From NCBI GenBank assembly GCA_937910835.1, contig CALEMG010000543.1, positions 1 through 14,383 of the forward strand: a DNA stretch of 14,383 nt, read 5' to 3'. Shown piece by piece: positions 1-6,917 of the stretch. Position 1 is the first letter of the stretch. Every line of letters begins with the position of its first letter. Both the position numbers and the translations under genes were made by a program. This DNA is from an uncultured Alphaproteobacteria bacterium. GTDB lineage: Bacteria > Pseudomonadota > Alphaproteobacteria > Sneathiellales > Sneathiellaceae. The notes under the pieces are model-generated. The model had not been told where the DNA came from. It ran no database searches and saw nothing but the letters and a program-made list of their open reading frames with translations.

Positions 1-237
1 GATATCCCGATCGAAATCCGTGATAGCCATGAGGTCGATTATATTCAGGGGAAGAACGAATACGGTGTAGTCAGCGAAGTGCGTATCCTGCCGGAAGATA
101 GCCCCTCCACCAACTATGCCTTCGATGTGACCCCAGCGCGTCTTGTGACGGGCCTGATTACCGAGCGCGGCGTGGCCGAGGCATCGAAAGAAGGCCTCGC
201 ACGGCTTTACGGACGGCTTGAATATAAGGCAAGTTGA
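1..237 (+). CDS. mtnA: S-methyl-5-thioribose-1-phosphate isomerase, C-terminal fragment
   Basis: Frame 1 is open from the left edge to a TGA at 235-237 and gives the last 78 residues of the protein; the start lies outside the window. The fragment matches the C-terminal end of the MtnA/eIF-2B-alpha-like isomerase family: an IPIE segment at residues 3-6, then the very characteristic run NYAFDVTPARLVTGLITERG at about residues 39-58. The family enzyme converts 5-methylthioribose-1-phosphate to 5-methylthioribulose-1-phosphate in the cytoplasm during methylthioadenosine salvage. Related members act on other sugar 1-phosphates, so the exact substrate is inferred. Its last 31 bases overlap, antiparallel, the 3' end of the convergent DenD-like gene. 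No terminator hairpin is visible between the two. Confidence 0.85.
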   Translation, partial: DIPIEIRDSHEVDYIQGKNEYGVVSEVRILPEDSPSTNYAFDVTPARLVTGLITERGVAEASKEGLARLYGRLEYKAS

Positions 238-1208
238 TCCTCGAGATCTTCCTCGATAAAGCCGCGCACCATATCGTCGAGATTGTCATCTTTGTCGAAG
301 CCGAGGCTTTCCGCGCGGGCCGATTGTGTCGCTCGGGGCCAGCCATCAACTATTTTTTGAATGGCGGGATCAGGCTGCCAGAGGATCTTCCCGAGTTGCC
401 GGTTGCCTTTGTGCCGTTCCACGGCGGCTGCCATCTCGCCAGCCGTGATCGATATCCCGGGGAGGAGGAGGGAGCGTGTCGCCCCGAACGCTTCGGCGGG
501 CAGCTCATGGGCATGGATCAGGGCGGTGATGAATTTTTCCGGTGACATGCAGGCCATTGGCGTCGTCTCGCTCACTGGGCAGACGGCCTCCCGCCCGCAG
601 AGCGGTTCTCGGATGATCGAACTTGCCCAGGTGGAGGCCGCCTTGTTGGGCAGGCCCGTGCGCACAGAAATAGTCGGCAGGCGGAGTGATCGCCCGTCGA
701 TATAGCCCTTGCGGCTATAATCCTGCACTAGCAGTTCGCCCATGACCTTCGCCGTCCCATAGGAGGTTTGCGGCATTTGTGCTGTTTCATCAGCAACGAC
801 ATCGGGAAGGGGGCCGCCATAGGTGGCAATGGAACTTGTGAATAACAGTTTCGGTGCATAGGGGAGGGCGCGGGCAGCCTCCAGCACATGACGGGTGCCA
901 TCGAGATTGATGCGAAAGCCGAGATCAAAATCTTCCTCCGCCTGCGCACTCACTACTGCCGCGAGATGGAAAATGCTGGCGGTGTTCCCGTCAACCAGCC
1001 TAGCCACAGAGGCGGCATCGGAAATATCACCGGAGATATAGCGGACACGGTCATCCTTTAAATCAATGTCCGGCGCGATATCGAAGAGGACAAGCTCAGT
1101 TATTTCTGTTTTCACATCATTCGGGCCGGTCAGATGCCCTTTCGCGAGCAAGGCTTTCGCAAGTCGCTTGCCGAGAAATCCTGCGCCGCCGGTGATAATG
1201 ACCTTCAT
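207..1208 (-). CDS. denD: D-erythronate dehydrogenase-like NAD-dependent SDR
   Basis: A 333-residue extended short-chain dehydrogenase. The Rossmann motif GGAGFLG is at residues 7-13, SS at 125-126 (in TSSIATYGG) is the catalytic serine region, and the YxxxK pair is Y150/K154. The C-terminal half (LRLPTISVRTG, then SSIIREPLCGREAVCP, then LIHAHELPA, then a WQPDPAI segment) resembles the DenD family, which oxidises the C2 hydroxyl of D-erythronate to start its breakdown; substrate assignment rests on family resemblance. An in-frame upstream start at 1244 is possible, but ATG at 1206-1208 is preferred: it begins directly with MKVIITGG, has an AGGAAG ribosome site just upstream, and overlaps the stop of the upstream gene as ATGA, indicating translational coupling. 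The kinase, isomerase and decarboxylase partners (otnK/otnI/otnC type) are not in the window. The end (TAA, 207-209) lies inside the convergent mtnA. Confidence 0.82.
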   Translation of the reverse strand: MKVIITGGAGFLGKRLAKALLAKGHLTGPNDVKTEITELVLFDIAPDIDLKDDRVRYISGDISDAASVARLVDGNTASIFHLAAVVSAQAEEDFDLGFRINLDGTRHVLEAARALPYAPKLLFTSSIATYGGPLPDVVADETAQMPQTSYGTAKVMGELLVQDYSRKGYIDGRSLRLPTISVRTGLPNKAASTWASSIIREPLCGREAVCPVSETTPMACMSPEKFITALIHAHELPAEAFGATRSLLLPGISITAGEMAAAVERHKGNRQLGKILWQPDPAIQKIVDGWPRATQSARAESLGFDKDDNLDDMVRGFIEEDLEDQLALYSSRP

Positions 1209-2164
1209 GCGGACTTCCTTTCCCGGATACGCCATTCGAAGCAATCATCGCCATAGTCCTGCCGTTGCAACACTTCCAGCACCAGATAACGGTTATGCAC
1301 GGCAAGGGCGCCTTGCCAAAGCTGGTTCCAGCTGTCGAAGACGCTGGCAGGGTGCGGCCCGGTACCGCGCATCAGGCGCCAGCCTTTCTGGCGGACAAGG
1401 AACGTATCGCCATCCTTGTGCATCTCTATCTCGTCATCATGGCCATCGATCATCCCGGCGAGATAGCGGGCGAACGCTTCGATACTATCACCTGTTATGC
1501 CGAGTGTATCCGCTGTCTGGCGATAGAATTGCTTGCCGATCAGCTGCGCGGTGATGCCGCCGAATGTCGTTGCCTCCATCGGGCCATACATGTCGGCAAG
1601 GATAATGAAGGCATTCTTTACATATTCCATAGAATAATTACGGTTGGCCTTTTGTAGTCGTTCCTCCGGCCAGGTGGAAATATCCAGCGTCGGCGCGGCG
1701 GACGGATCGAACGGCGGCGCCAGTTCTCCCGGCGCGAGGTCATGATCGAACACCTTGAAATAGCCCGCCATGCCGTATTGCCCGTCCATATCCTGCGAGG
1801 TGCAGACGAAGCCGAGACGCGGGTTCTTCAGGCTGACGCCGTTCTGTGCATACCAGCCTTTCAGATAACCGTGATTGACTTCCAACGGGACGCCGCAGAT
1901 CGCCGCGCCGTCGTAAATCCAGCGGGGATGACAGAAATGCACCCAGGCTTTGTCATCCTTTTCATACATATATTCCACGGGCACGCCGCCAACCCCGTTG
2001 GAAAGATAATGATATTGCGCGCAGGCAACCGCATCGGGCAGATCCGAGAGCCCCAGTTTTTCGAAGCTTGACAGGAATTTCTCATGATGCTGACGGCGGA
2101 AAACATGAAAGCTGAGGTCGCCTGCTGCCGTATGGCTTTTGCGCAGGGCGAGCGTGAGAAGCAA
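1205..2164 (-). CDS. Conserved-looking protein of unknown function with a disrupted 5' end
   Basis: I do not recognise this protein with confidence. The uninterrupted frame from a TTG at 2162-2164 encodes 319 residues with no signal peptide or clear membrane segment, so it is probably cytoplasmic. Conspicuous blocks are VHFCHPRWIYDG, GFVCTSQDMDGQYG, a central GGITAQLIGKQFY and a C-terminal QKGWRLMRG, WNQLWQGALAVHNRYL and EWRIR. The C-terminus faintly recalls the L-2-amino-thiazoline-4-carboxylate hydrolase family, too weak to name it. It ends in an ATGA overlap with denD, so a role beside that dehydrogenase is inferred. The TTG has a poor ribosome site. The same frame continues upstream through 14 plausible codons (ending YHAYFTGL), a TAA at 2204-2206, then ten codons back to an ATG at 2234-2236 preceded by GGGGAA. 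The native start is probably 2236, with the TAA a nonsense mutation or base-call error. Confidence 0.6.
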   Translation of the reverse strand: MLLTLALRKSHTAAGDLSFHVFRRQHHEKFLSSFEKLGLSDLPDAVACAQYHYLSNGVGGVPVEYMYEKDDKAWVHFCHPRWIYDGAAICGVPLEVNHGYLKGWYAQNGVSLKNPRLGFVCTSQDMDGQYGMAGYFKVFDHDLAPGELAPPFDPSAAPTLDISTWPEERLQKANRNYSMEYVKNAFIILADMYGPMEATTFGGITAQLIGKQFYRQTADTLGITGDSIEAFARYLAGMIDGHDDEIEMHKDGDTFLVRQKGWRLMRGTGPHPASVFDSWNQLWQGALAVHNRYLVLEVLQRQDYGDDCFEWRIRERKSA

Positions 2165-2233
2165 TCCAGTAAAATAGGCGTGATAGAGTGAAGCGACGGC
2201 CGCTTATCTGTCCTGTTTTGTCGATGTATCCAG

Positions 2234-2394
2234 CATGAGTTTTTCCCCGATCCGGTTATCGTTATTATTGTTCAAGATGGCGTAAAGTATACTACGGCCT
2301 TGAGTTTTAGCCAGCACACAAGGCGCTTAAAATTTACGATACAAAATGAATTGAAAAAATAGTAAAAATGTATCATATTAGGATGGTCATGTAT
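2234..2394. promoter_or_regulatory. Divergent control region between the denD pair and paaA
   Basis: This AT-rich stretch separates two divergent transcription units. For paaA (+), TTGAAA at 2351-2356 and CATATT at 2374-2379 are spaced 17 bases apart and resemble a sigma-70 promoter. For the minus-strand pair, TATACT (read on the minus strand, 2286-2291) is a good -10 candidate about 50 bases before the ATG at 2236, although no clear -35 is present. Two inverted repeats stand out: GATACA at 2338-2343 with TGTATC at 2369-2374, which brackets the paaA -35 and touches its -10, and GCCTTG at 2297-2302 with CAAGGC at 2319-2324. The first is well placed to be a repressor operator. Promoter and operator function are inferred from motif and position only. 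Confidence 0.35.
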
Positions 2395-2411
2395 TGGGAG
2401 CGAGATTAAGT

Positions 2412-3371
2412 ATGGATGTGATCGAGCAGGAACTGGAAGAACTGGAAACAGCCTTTCAGGCGAAAGTGGATGCCGAACAGCGGATTGAACCGAAGGACTG
2501 GATGCCGGCAAAATACCGTCAGACCCTTATCCGTCAGATGTCGCAGCATGCCCATTCGGAAGTCGTCGGGATGCTGCCGGAAGGAAACTGGCTCACTCGC
2601 GCACCGAGTCTGAAACGCAAAGCGATCCTGATGGCGAAAATCCAGGACGAGGGCGGCCATGGGCTCTATCTCTATAGCGCGACGGAAACCCTCGGTACTT
2701 CCCGTGATGAGATGTTCGAGCAACTCCATAGCGGCAAGGCGAAATATTCCTCCATCTTCAATTACCCGACGCTTTCCTGGGCGGATATCGGTGCGATCGG
2801 CTGGGTGGTTGATGGCGCGGCGATCGTTAATCAGATTGCGCTTTGCCGTTGCTCCTACGGTCCTTACGCACGGGCGATGATCCGTATCTGCAAGGAGGAG
2901 AGCTTTCATCAGCGTCAAGGCTACGAGATCATGATGACGATGGCGCAAGGCACGAAGGAACAGCGGGAGATGGCGCAAGATGCCTTGAACCGCTGGTGGT
3001 GGCCGACCCTGATGATGTTTGGTCCGAATGATGCGAACTCTGCCAATAGCGCGCAATCCATGAAATGGAAGATCAAGCGCCAGTCCAATGATGATCTCCG
3101 CCAGAAATTTATCGATGCGACGGTGCCACAAGCCGAGTTTCTTAAATTAACCATTCCCGACGACAAGCTCGCTTGGAATGATGAGCGAGGGCATTACGAT
3201 TTCGGCGAGATTGACTGGGATGAGTTTAAATCCGTCGTCAAGGGTAATGGCCTTTGTAACCGGGAACGATTACAGGCGCGTATTGAGGCCCATGATGGCG
3301 GAAAATGGGTTCGCGATGCCGCCCTTGCCTACGCCGCCAAGCAAAAGACACGTAATGCGAAAGCTGCGTGA
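2412..3371 (+). CDS. paaA: Phenylacetyl-CoA 1,2-epoxidase catalytic subunit PaaA
   Basis: A 319-residue diiron oxygenase subunit (E. coli PaaA is about 309). With PaaC and PaaB it epoxidises the aromatic ring of phenylacetyl-CoA in the cytoplasm, the first committed step of aerobic phenylacetate catabolism. Ferritin-like helices carry the carboxylate/histidine residues E50, an ExxH at E80-H83 (in IQDEGGHG) and a second at E163-H166 (in KEESFHQRQG), consistent with the diiron site. Other family blocks are GNWLTRAPSL, SWADIGAIGWVVDG and RWWWPTLMMFGP. ATG at 2412 is chosen over an in-frame TTG at 2394 because GGGAG at 2396-2400 sits 11 bases upstream and the protein then begins like its relatives. 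It is the first gene of paaABCDE, 12 bases before paaB. No odd residues were noticed. Confidence 0.96.
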   Translation: MDVIEQELEELETAFQAKVDAEQRIEPKDWMPAKYRQTLIRQMSQHAHSEVVGMLPEGNWLTRAPSLKRKAILMAKIQDEGGHGLYLYSATETLGTSRDEMFEQLHSGKAKYSSIFNYPTLSWADIGAIGWVVDGAAIVNQIALCRCSYGPYARAMIRICKEESFHQRQGYEIMMTMAQGTKEQREMAQDALNRWWWPTLMMFGPNDANSANSAQSMKWKIKRQSNDDLRQKFIDATVPQAEFLKLTIPDDKLAWNDERGHYDFGEIDWDEFKSVVKGNGLCNRERLQARIEAHDGGKWVRDAALAYAAKQKTRNAKAA

Positions 3372-3383
3372 GGAGATATTGAC

Positions 3384-3680
3384 ATGAGTAATGAAACTAA
3401 AAACGAGCATCCGCTCTATGAAGTCTTTATCCGCAGCAAGAACGGCCTTGACCATAAGCATGTCGGTAGCCTGCATGCGTCGGATGCGGAAATGGCGCTC
3501 ACCAATGCGCGCGATGTTTATACCCGACGCAGCGAAGGGGTCAGCATCTGGGTGGTGAAATCGACGGATATTGTCGCCTCATCTCCGGAGGATCGCGGCA
3601 GTTTTTACGAGCCTTCCGATGACAAGCTCTATCGTCATCCCACTTTTTTTGAGCTGCCGGATGAAGTCGGCCATATGTGA
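3384..3680 (+). CDS. paaB: Phenylacetyl-CoA epoxidase subunit PaaB
   Basis: A 98-residue protein of normal family length (about 95). It opens with PLYEVFIRSKNGLDHKHVGS followed by LHASDAEMALTNARDVYTRR, the hallmark of PaaB, and has a conserved IWVVKS strand. PaaB is a small bridging subunit that helps assemble the PaaA-PaaC oxygenase; it has no catalytic residues of its own. The ATG at 3384 follows a strong ribosome site (GAGGAG at about 3370-3375) overlapping the paaA stop, so expression is probably coupled to paaA. Its TGA at 3678-3680 is 8 bases before the chosen paaC start. Confidence 0.95.
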   Translation: MSNETKNEHPLYEVFIRSKNGLDHKHVGSLHASDAEMALTNARDVYTRRSEGVSIWVVKSTDIVASSPEDRGSFYEPSDDKLYRHPTFFELPDEVGHM

Positions 3681-3688
3681 GGTGCGCG

Positions 3689-4447
3689 ATGACCGATAAA
3701 GATATGCTTTTTGACTATCTCCTGCGTCTTGGAGATAATAGCCTGATCCTCGGGCAGCGGCTCGCCGAATGGTGCGGCCATGCGCCGATGCTGGAAGAAG
3801 ACCTCGCGCTCACCAATATCGGTCTCGATCTGCTGGGGCAGGCGCGGATGTTCCTCTCCTACGCAGGAGAGGTTGAAGGCAAGGGGCGGGACGAGGACCG
3901 GCTCGCCTATTTCCGGGATACGAAGGATTGGCGGAACCTTCTCCTGCTGGAACAACCCAATGGTGATTTTGCGAAAACCATGGCACGGCAGTTTTTCTTT
4001 GATAGTTTTCAGTATCTACAATTCGAGGCGCTCTCAAATTCGTCGGATGACCGGCTCGCCGGGATTGCAGCTAAGTCCTGCAAGGAAATCACCTATCACC
4101 GGCGACATAGCTCCGATTGGATGATTCGCTTGGGCGACGGCACCGATGAAAGCAATGAGAGGATGCAACGCGCTATCGATGAGCTTTGGGGATACCTCCC
4201 TGAGATGTTTGAGATGGATGCGGTGGATGACGCTATGGTTGCCGACGGAATCGGTGCGGATGTAGCGGGCCTCCGCACTAAATGGGATGCCTATGTCAAT
4301 GGTGTGCTGGCCGAGGCGACCTTGACCCGTCCAGAAGATAGCTGGTCCGTCCGCGGGAGCAGGGAAGGCAAGCATTCGGAGCATCTGGGTTATATCCTCG
4401 CCGAGATGCAGTTCCTGCCGCGTGCCTATCCGGATGCTAAATGGTAG
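3689..4447 (+). CDS. paaC: Phenylacetyl-CoA epoxidase structural subunit PaaC
   Basis: A 252-residue ferritin-fold subunit (E. coli PaaC about 248) that pairs with PaaA; in the family it has lost iron and supports the structure. Diagnostic blocks are LRLGDNSLILGQRLAEWCGH at residues 12-31, LALTNIGLDLLGQAR (about 39-53), FFFDSFQYLQFEAL and ITYHRRHSSDWMIRLGDGT. The end, EMQFLPRAYPDAKW, is what the family shows just before its C-terminus, so the TAG at 4445-4447 is a real stop. ATG at 3689 is preferred over an in-frame GTG at 3677 that overlaps paaB, because TGAGG lies a few bases ahead and MTDKDMLFDYLLRLGD gives the usual N-terminus. It overlaps paaD by 7 bases. Confidence 0.95.
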   Translation: MTDKDMLFDYLLRLGDNSLILGQRLAEWCGHAPMLEEDLALTNIGLDLLGQARMFLSYAGEVEGKGRDEDRLAYFRDTKDWRNLLLLEQPNGDFAKTMARQFFFDSFQYLQFEALSNSSDDRLAGIAAKSCKEITYHRRHSSDWMIRLGDGTDESNERMQRAIDELWGYLPEMFEMDAVDDAMVADGIGADVAGLRTKWDAYVNGVLAEATLTRPEDSWSVRGSREGKHSEHLGYILAEMQFLPRAYPDAKW

Positions 4448-4929
4448 CTCTCGCCGCAAATGATGATATCGAGAGTATTCTGGCTCTTGTAAAAGATCCG
4501 GAAATTTCGGTCCTGAGTATCGCCGATCTTGGCATTATCCGCCGGATCGAGGAAGGTGAGGACGGTCGGGTTGTCGTCGTGATCACGCCCACCTATTCGG
4601 GCTGCCCGGCGACGGAGGTGATCGAGGCGGATATCGCCGATATGCTGAAGCTCCATGGCATTACTGATTTCGAGATCAGATCAGAAATCTCCCCGGCCTG
4701 GACGACAGACTGGATCACGTCGGAAGGACGGCGGAAGTTGGAAGAGTACGGTATTGCGCCGCCCGCGGGTAAGGGAAAGGCTGCACTCCTCGGTCATGAG
4801 GAGGTGGCTTGCCCGCAGTGCAAGTCCGCGAATACGGAACAGGTGAGCGAGTTCGGTTCTACCGCCTGCAAGGCTCAATATAGGTGCTTGGACTGCCTGG
4901 AACCCTTCGATTATTTTAAATGTGTATAA
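4441..4929 (+). CDS. paaD: Phenylacetyl-CoA epoxidase maturation protein PaaD
   Basis: A 162-residue protein with two parts. Residues 1 to about 90 form a DUF59/MIP18-type domain (DPEISVLSIADLGIIRRIEE, then TYSGCPATEVIE with C55). Residues about 110-162 form a zinc-ribbon-like tail with C114, C117, C133, C139, C142 and C151 in the pattern CPQC, FGSTACKA, YRCLDC and FDYFKC. PaaD is needed for epoxidase activity in vivo and is thought to act in cofactor or iron-sulfur assembly for the complex, probably for PaaE. The ATG at 4441 lies inside the last codons of paaC, with no good ribosome site of its own; translation is likely coupled. The TAA (4927-4929) is 10 bases before the chosen paaE start. 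Confidence 0.93.
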   Translation: MVALAANDDIESILALVKDPEISVLSIADLGIIRRIEEGEDGRVVVVITPTYSGCPATEVIEADIADMLKLHGITDFEIRSEISPAWTTDWITSEGRRKLEEYGIAPPAGKGKAALLGHEEVACPQCKSANTEQVSEFGSTACKAQYRCLDCLEPFDYFKCV

Positions 4930-4939
4930 GGCTCCCAGA

Positions 4940-6010
4940 ATGACGATTTTCCATCCCCTCAAAATCAAGGACGTGGTGCGCGAGACGAAAGACGCGGTGT
5001 CCATCTCCTTTGAAGTGCCGGACGAATTGAAAGACGCTTATCAATTTACGCAAGGCCAGCATCTGACGCTTAAAGAAGAGTTGGAGGGGGAGGAAGTGCG
5101 CCGTTCCTATTCGATTTGCAGCGCGGTGGGCGAGCCCGATTTGCGTATTGCCGTCAAGAAGATCGCGGGCGGAAAATTTTCCTGTCATGCCAACGAAAAT
5201 TATAAGTCCGGCGCGGTGATCGAGGTGATGGAACCGCAAGGGAGATTCTTCACGCCGCTCTCATCAGAAAACGCCAAACATTATCTTGCCATGGCGGCGG
5301 GCAGCGGCATTACGCCGATTATGTCGATTATCAAGACGATCCTGAAGACGGAGCCGAATTCCCGCATTACCCTCGTTTATGGTAACCGGAATGTCTCTGG
5401 CATTATCTTCCTTGAAGCGCTTGAGGATTTGAAAAATATCTATCCTGATCGTCTCAATATCATGCATATCCTGAGCCGGGAGCATCAGGACGTGGCGCTT
5501 TTTAACGGTCGGATCGACGCGGAGAAATGCGCCGCGCTATTCGACAGTGTGATCGACGCCGCGACGGGGGATGAGGCGTTCCTCTGTGGACCTGAGCAGA
5601 TGATCCATGCAGCGGAAGCAGCCCTTCAATCAAGGGGAGTGGATAAGTCCCATATCCATTTTGAGCTCTTTATCACCGAGGCTGCGAAAAATGCGGGATC
5701 AGCAGTGCCGATTCTGGAGGAGGCTGGCCCGAAGCGTCAGGTCGGGATCATCCTCAATGGCCGCCGGTCGGATGTGGAAGTGACGGAGGACGGGAAATCC
5801 ATCCTCGATGCCGCACTCGATCAGGGGCTTGATTTGCCTTATGCCTGCAAGGGCGGCGTTTGCTCCACCTGCCGGGCGAAAGTGGTAAGCGGGGAGGTGC
5901 GCATGGATATCAACTATGCGCTTGAGGACGACGAGGTGGCGGAAGGCTTCATACTCACCTGCCAGTCGCATCCTTTAAGTGACGATGTCACAGTCGATTA
6001 CGATGCGTGA
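4940..6010 (+). CDS. paaE: Phenylacetyl-CoA epoxidase reductase PaaE
   Basis: A 356-residue reductase, the same length as E. coli PaaE. Electrons pass from NAD(P)H through FAD and a [2Fe-2S] cluster to the PaaA/PaaC oxygenase. Order of domains: FAD-binding barrel with RRSYSIC at 54-60, nucleotide-binding domain with AAGSGITPIMS at about 119-129 and CGPEQM at 216-221, then a plant-type ferredoxin domain with cluster cysteines C303, C308, C311 (ACKGGVCSTC) and C341. ATG at 4940 is chosen over GTG at 4922, which lies within paaD, because it gives the family-length protein and has AAGG about nine bases before it. It is the last gene of the operon. Only three bases separate its TGA from the stop of the convergent secreted-protein gene, and no terminator is visible there. 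Confidence 0.95.
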   Translation: MTIFHPLKIKDVVRETKDAVSISFEVPDELKDAYQFTQGQHLTLKEELEGEEVRRSYSICSAVGEPDLRIAVKKIAGGKFSCHANENYKSGAVIEVMEPQGRFFTPLSSENAKHYLAMAAGSGITPIMSIIKTILKTEPNSRITLVYGNRNVSGIIFLEALEDLKNIYPDRLNIMHILSREHQDVALFNGRIDAEKCAALFDSVIDAATGDEAFLCGPEQMIHAAEAALQSRGVDKSHIHFELFITEAAKNAGSAVPILEEAGPKRQVGIILNGRRSDVEVTEDGKSILDAALDQGLDLPYACKGGVCSTCRAKVVSGEVRMDINYALEDDEVAEGFILTCQSHPLSDDVTVDYDA

Positions 6011-6013
6011 AGA

Positions 6014-6346
6014 TCAGTAGTTTCTGACTCCCGGCACACGGCATTCATAGGTCGTGTAGTTTCCCTGCGGGCGGCAGATGCGATCCATCTTGATCACCAG
6101 ATTCCCCTTGCAGTCATTGAACGATATCCACCGTTCTACGCCTTGAAATTTAGAGCCACTCCGGTTGTAAATATTGACTGAGAAGGCATCTTTTATTCTC
6201 TCCTCCGGGATCGCTAGCTGAGCAATTTCCTTATCGAATTGTGGCTGGCATTTGTATGCGAACGCCGCCGCAGGAAATTGAACGGTCAAAGCAGCCGCAA
6301 TTGGCAATGTGATAGGAAGTAAACGAGTTTTCGAAAAGCGGCGCAT
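6014..6346 (-). CDS. Small secreted four-cysteine protein, copy 1
   Basis: A 110-residue protein of unknown function. Residues 1 to about 30 form a signal peptide: basic RRFSKTR start, hydrophobic LPITLPIAAALTV core, and an AAAFA-type cleavage site before YKCQ. The mature part of about 80 residues has four cysteines (YKC, NDC, ICR, YEC), suggesting two disulfides in the periplasm or outside the cell. It shares FNDCKGNLVI, the AIPEER block and a YTTYECRVPG terminus with the neighbouring gene at 6494-6829, so the two are tandem paralogues. The ATG at 6346 has GGGGAGAG upstream. The 147-base gap behind it (6347-6493) could hold its own promoter; I see no clear -35/-10 pair there. I know no characterised homologue. 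Confidence 0.75.
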   Translation of the reverse strand: MRRFSKTRLLPITLPIAAALTVQFPAAAFAYKCQPQFDKEIAQLAIPEERIKDAFSVNIYNRSGSKFQGVERWISFNDCKGNLVIKMDRICRPQGNYTTYECRVPGVRNY

Positions 6347-6493
6347 TTGAACTCTCCCCGATAAAAAGGCCCATAATTAATATGGTGCCATTAGCATCAA
6401 GGGTATGCCTCATCTTCCGATAATACGTTGATAAGGATCAAACTCGCCAAAGGGTATGCAGCCGTCCGGTAGACTCGACTTTCGGTATCTATG

Positions 6494-6829
6494 TCAGTAA
6501 TTCTTGACACCCGGCACCCTGCATTCATAAGTCGTGTAAGTTTGTAGCGGAATGCAAGCCGTGCTGACGCTTATCACCAGATTGCCCTTGCAGTCATTAA
6601 AGGATACCCATCCTTCGATATGATCGATGCGCCCGCCTCCCTCTCCGCTGCCGTCATAAATATTGAGGATCGAGACGTCCTTGCTCCGTTCCTTCGGGAT
6701 AGCGAGATTAGCGATTTCATTCTCGATCTCTTTTTGACAACGCCCGCTGACAAGGTCGGCGGAAGCCACGGTGACGAAGGCTATGGAGGAAAGGCATAAG
6801 GCGATAATCGGGGCGAACAGGTGGCGCAT
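6494..6829 (-). CDS. Small secreted four-cysteine protein, copy 2
   Basis: A 111-residue paralogue of the gene at 6014-6346. The signal peptide spans about residues 1-24 (hydrophobic APIIALCLSSIAFV, VASA cleavage site). The mature region has the same four cysteines (GRC, NDC, AC, YEC), the shared AIPKER block, VSFNDCKGNLVI, and a TTYECRVPGVKNY end. It differs mainly in a glycine-rich insertion (GSGEGGGR) where copy 1 has RSGSKFQ. ATG at 6829 is chosen over a GTG one codon upstream because GGAG sits six to seven bases ahead. The function is unknown; the divergence between copies suggests the duplication is not recent. Both lie on the minus strand and might be co-transcribed. Confidence 0.75.
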   Translation of the reverse strand: MRHLFAPIIALCLSSIAFVTVASADLVSGRCQKEIENEIANLAIPKERSKDVSILNIYDGSGEGGGRIDHIEGWVSFNDCKGNLVISVSTACIPLQTYTTYECRVPGVKNY

Positions 6830-6840
6830 CACAAACTCCG

Positions 6841-6870
6841 GAAAAAAGCTCTTTCCTTAGAGCTAAGTCG
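6841..6870 (-). terminator. Probable Rho-independent terminator of the mttB-like operon
   Basis: Read on the minus strand, AGCTCT (6864-6859) and AGAGCT (6852-6847) form a 6-bp stem around the six-base loop AAGGAA, followed at once by a run of T (6847-6842). It lies about 50 bases past the mttB-like stop and just ahead of the start of the second small secreted gene, so it would separate the two units. The stem is short and only half G+C, which limits confidence. Confidence 0.5.
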
Positions 6871-6917
6871 CCGTCGCGGTGAAACAATGCCGACGGGGTA
6901 AAATATTTGTGTGCGGG

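Noticed and set aside
2406..3131. Long open frame antisense to paaA (241 codons)
   Set aside because: It lies wholly opposite a clearly conserved gene, has low-complexity histidine/arginine-rich translation, and no ribosome site or family resemblance.
6001..6020. Terminator between the convergent paaE and secreted-protein genes
   Set aside because: Only three bases separate the stops, and no hairpin followed by a T-run could be seen on either strand nearby.
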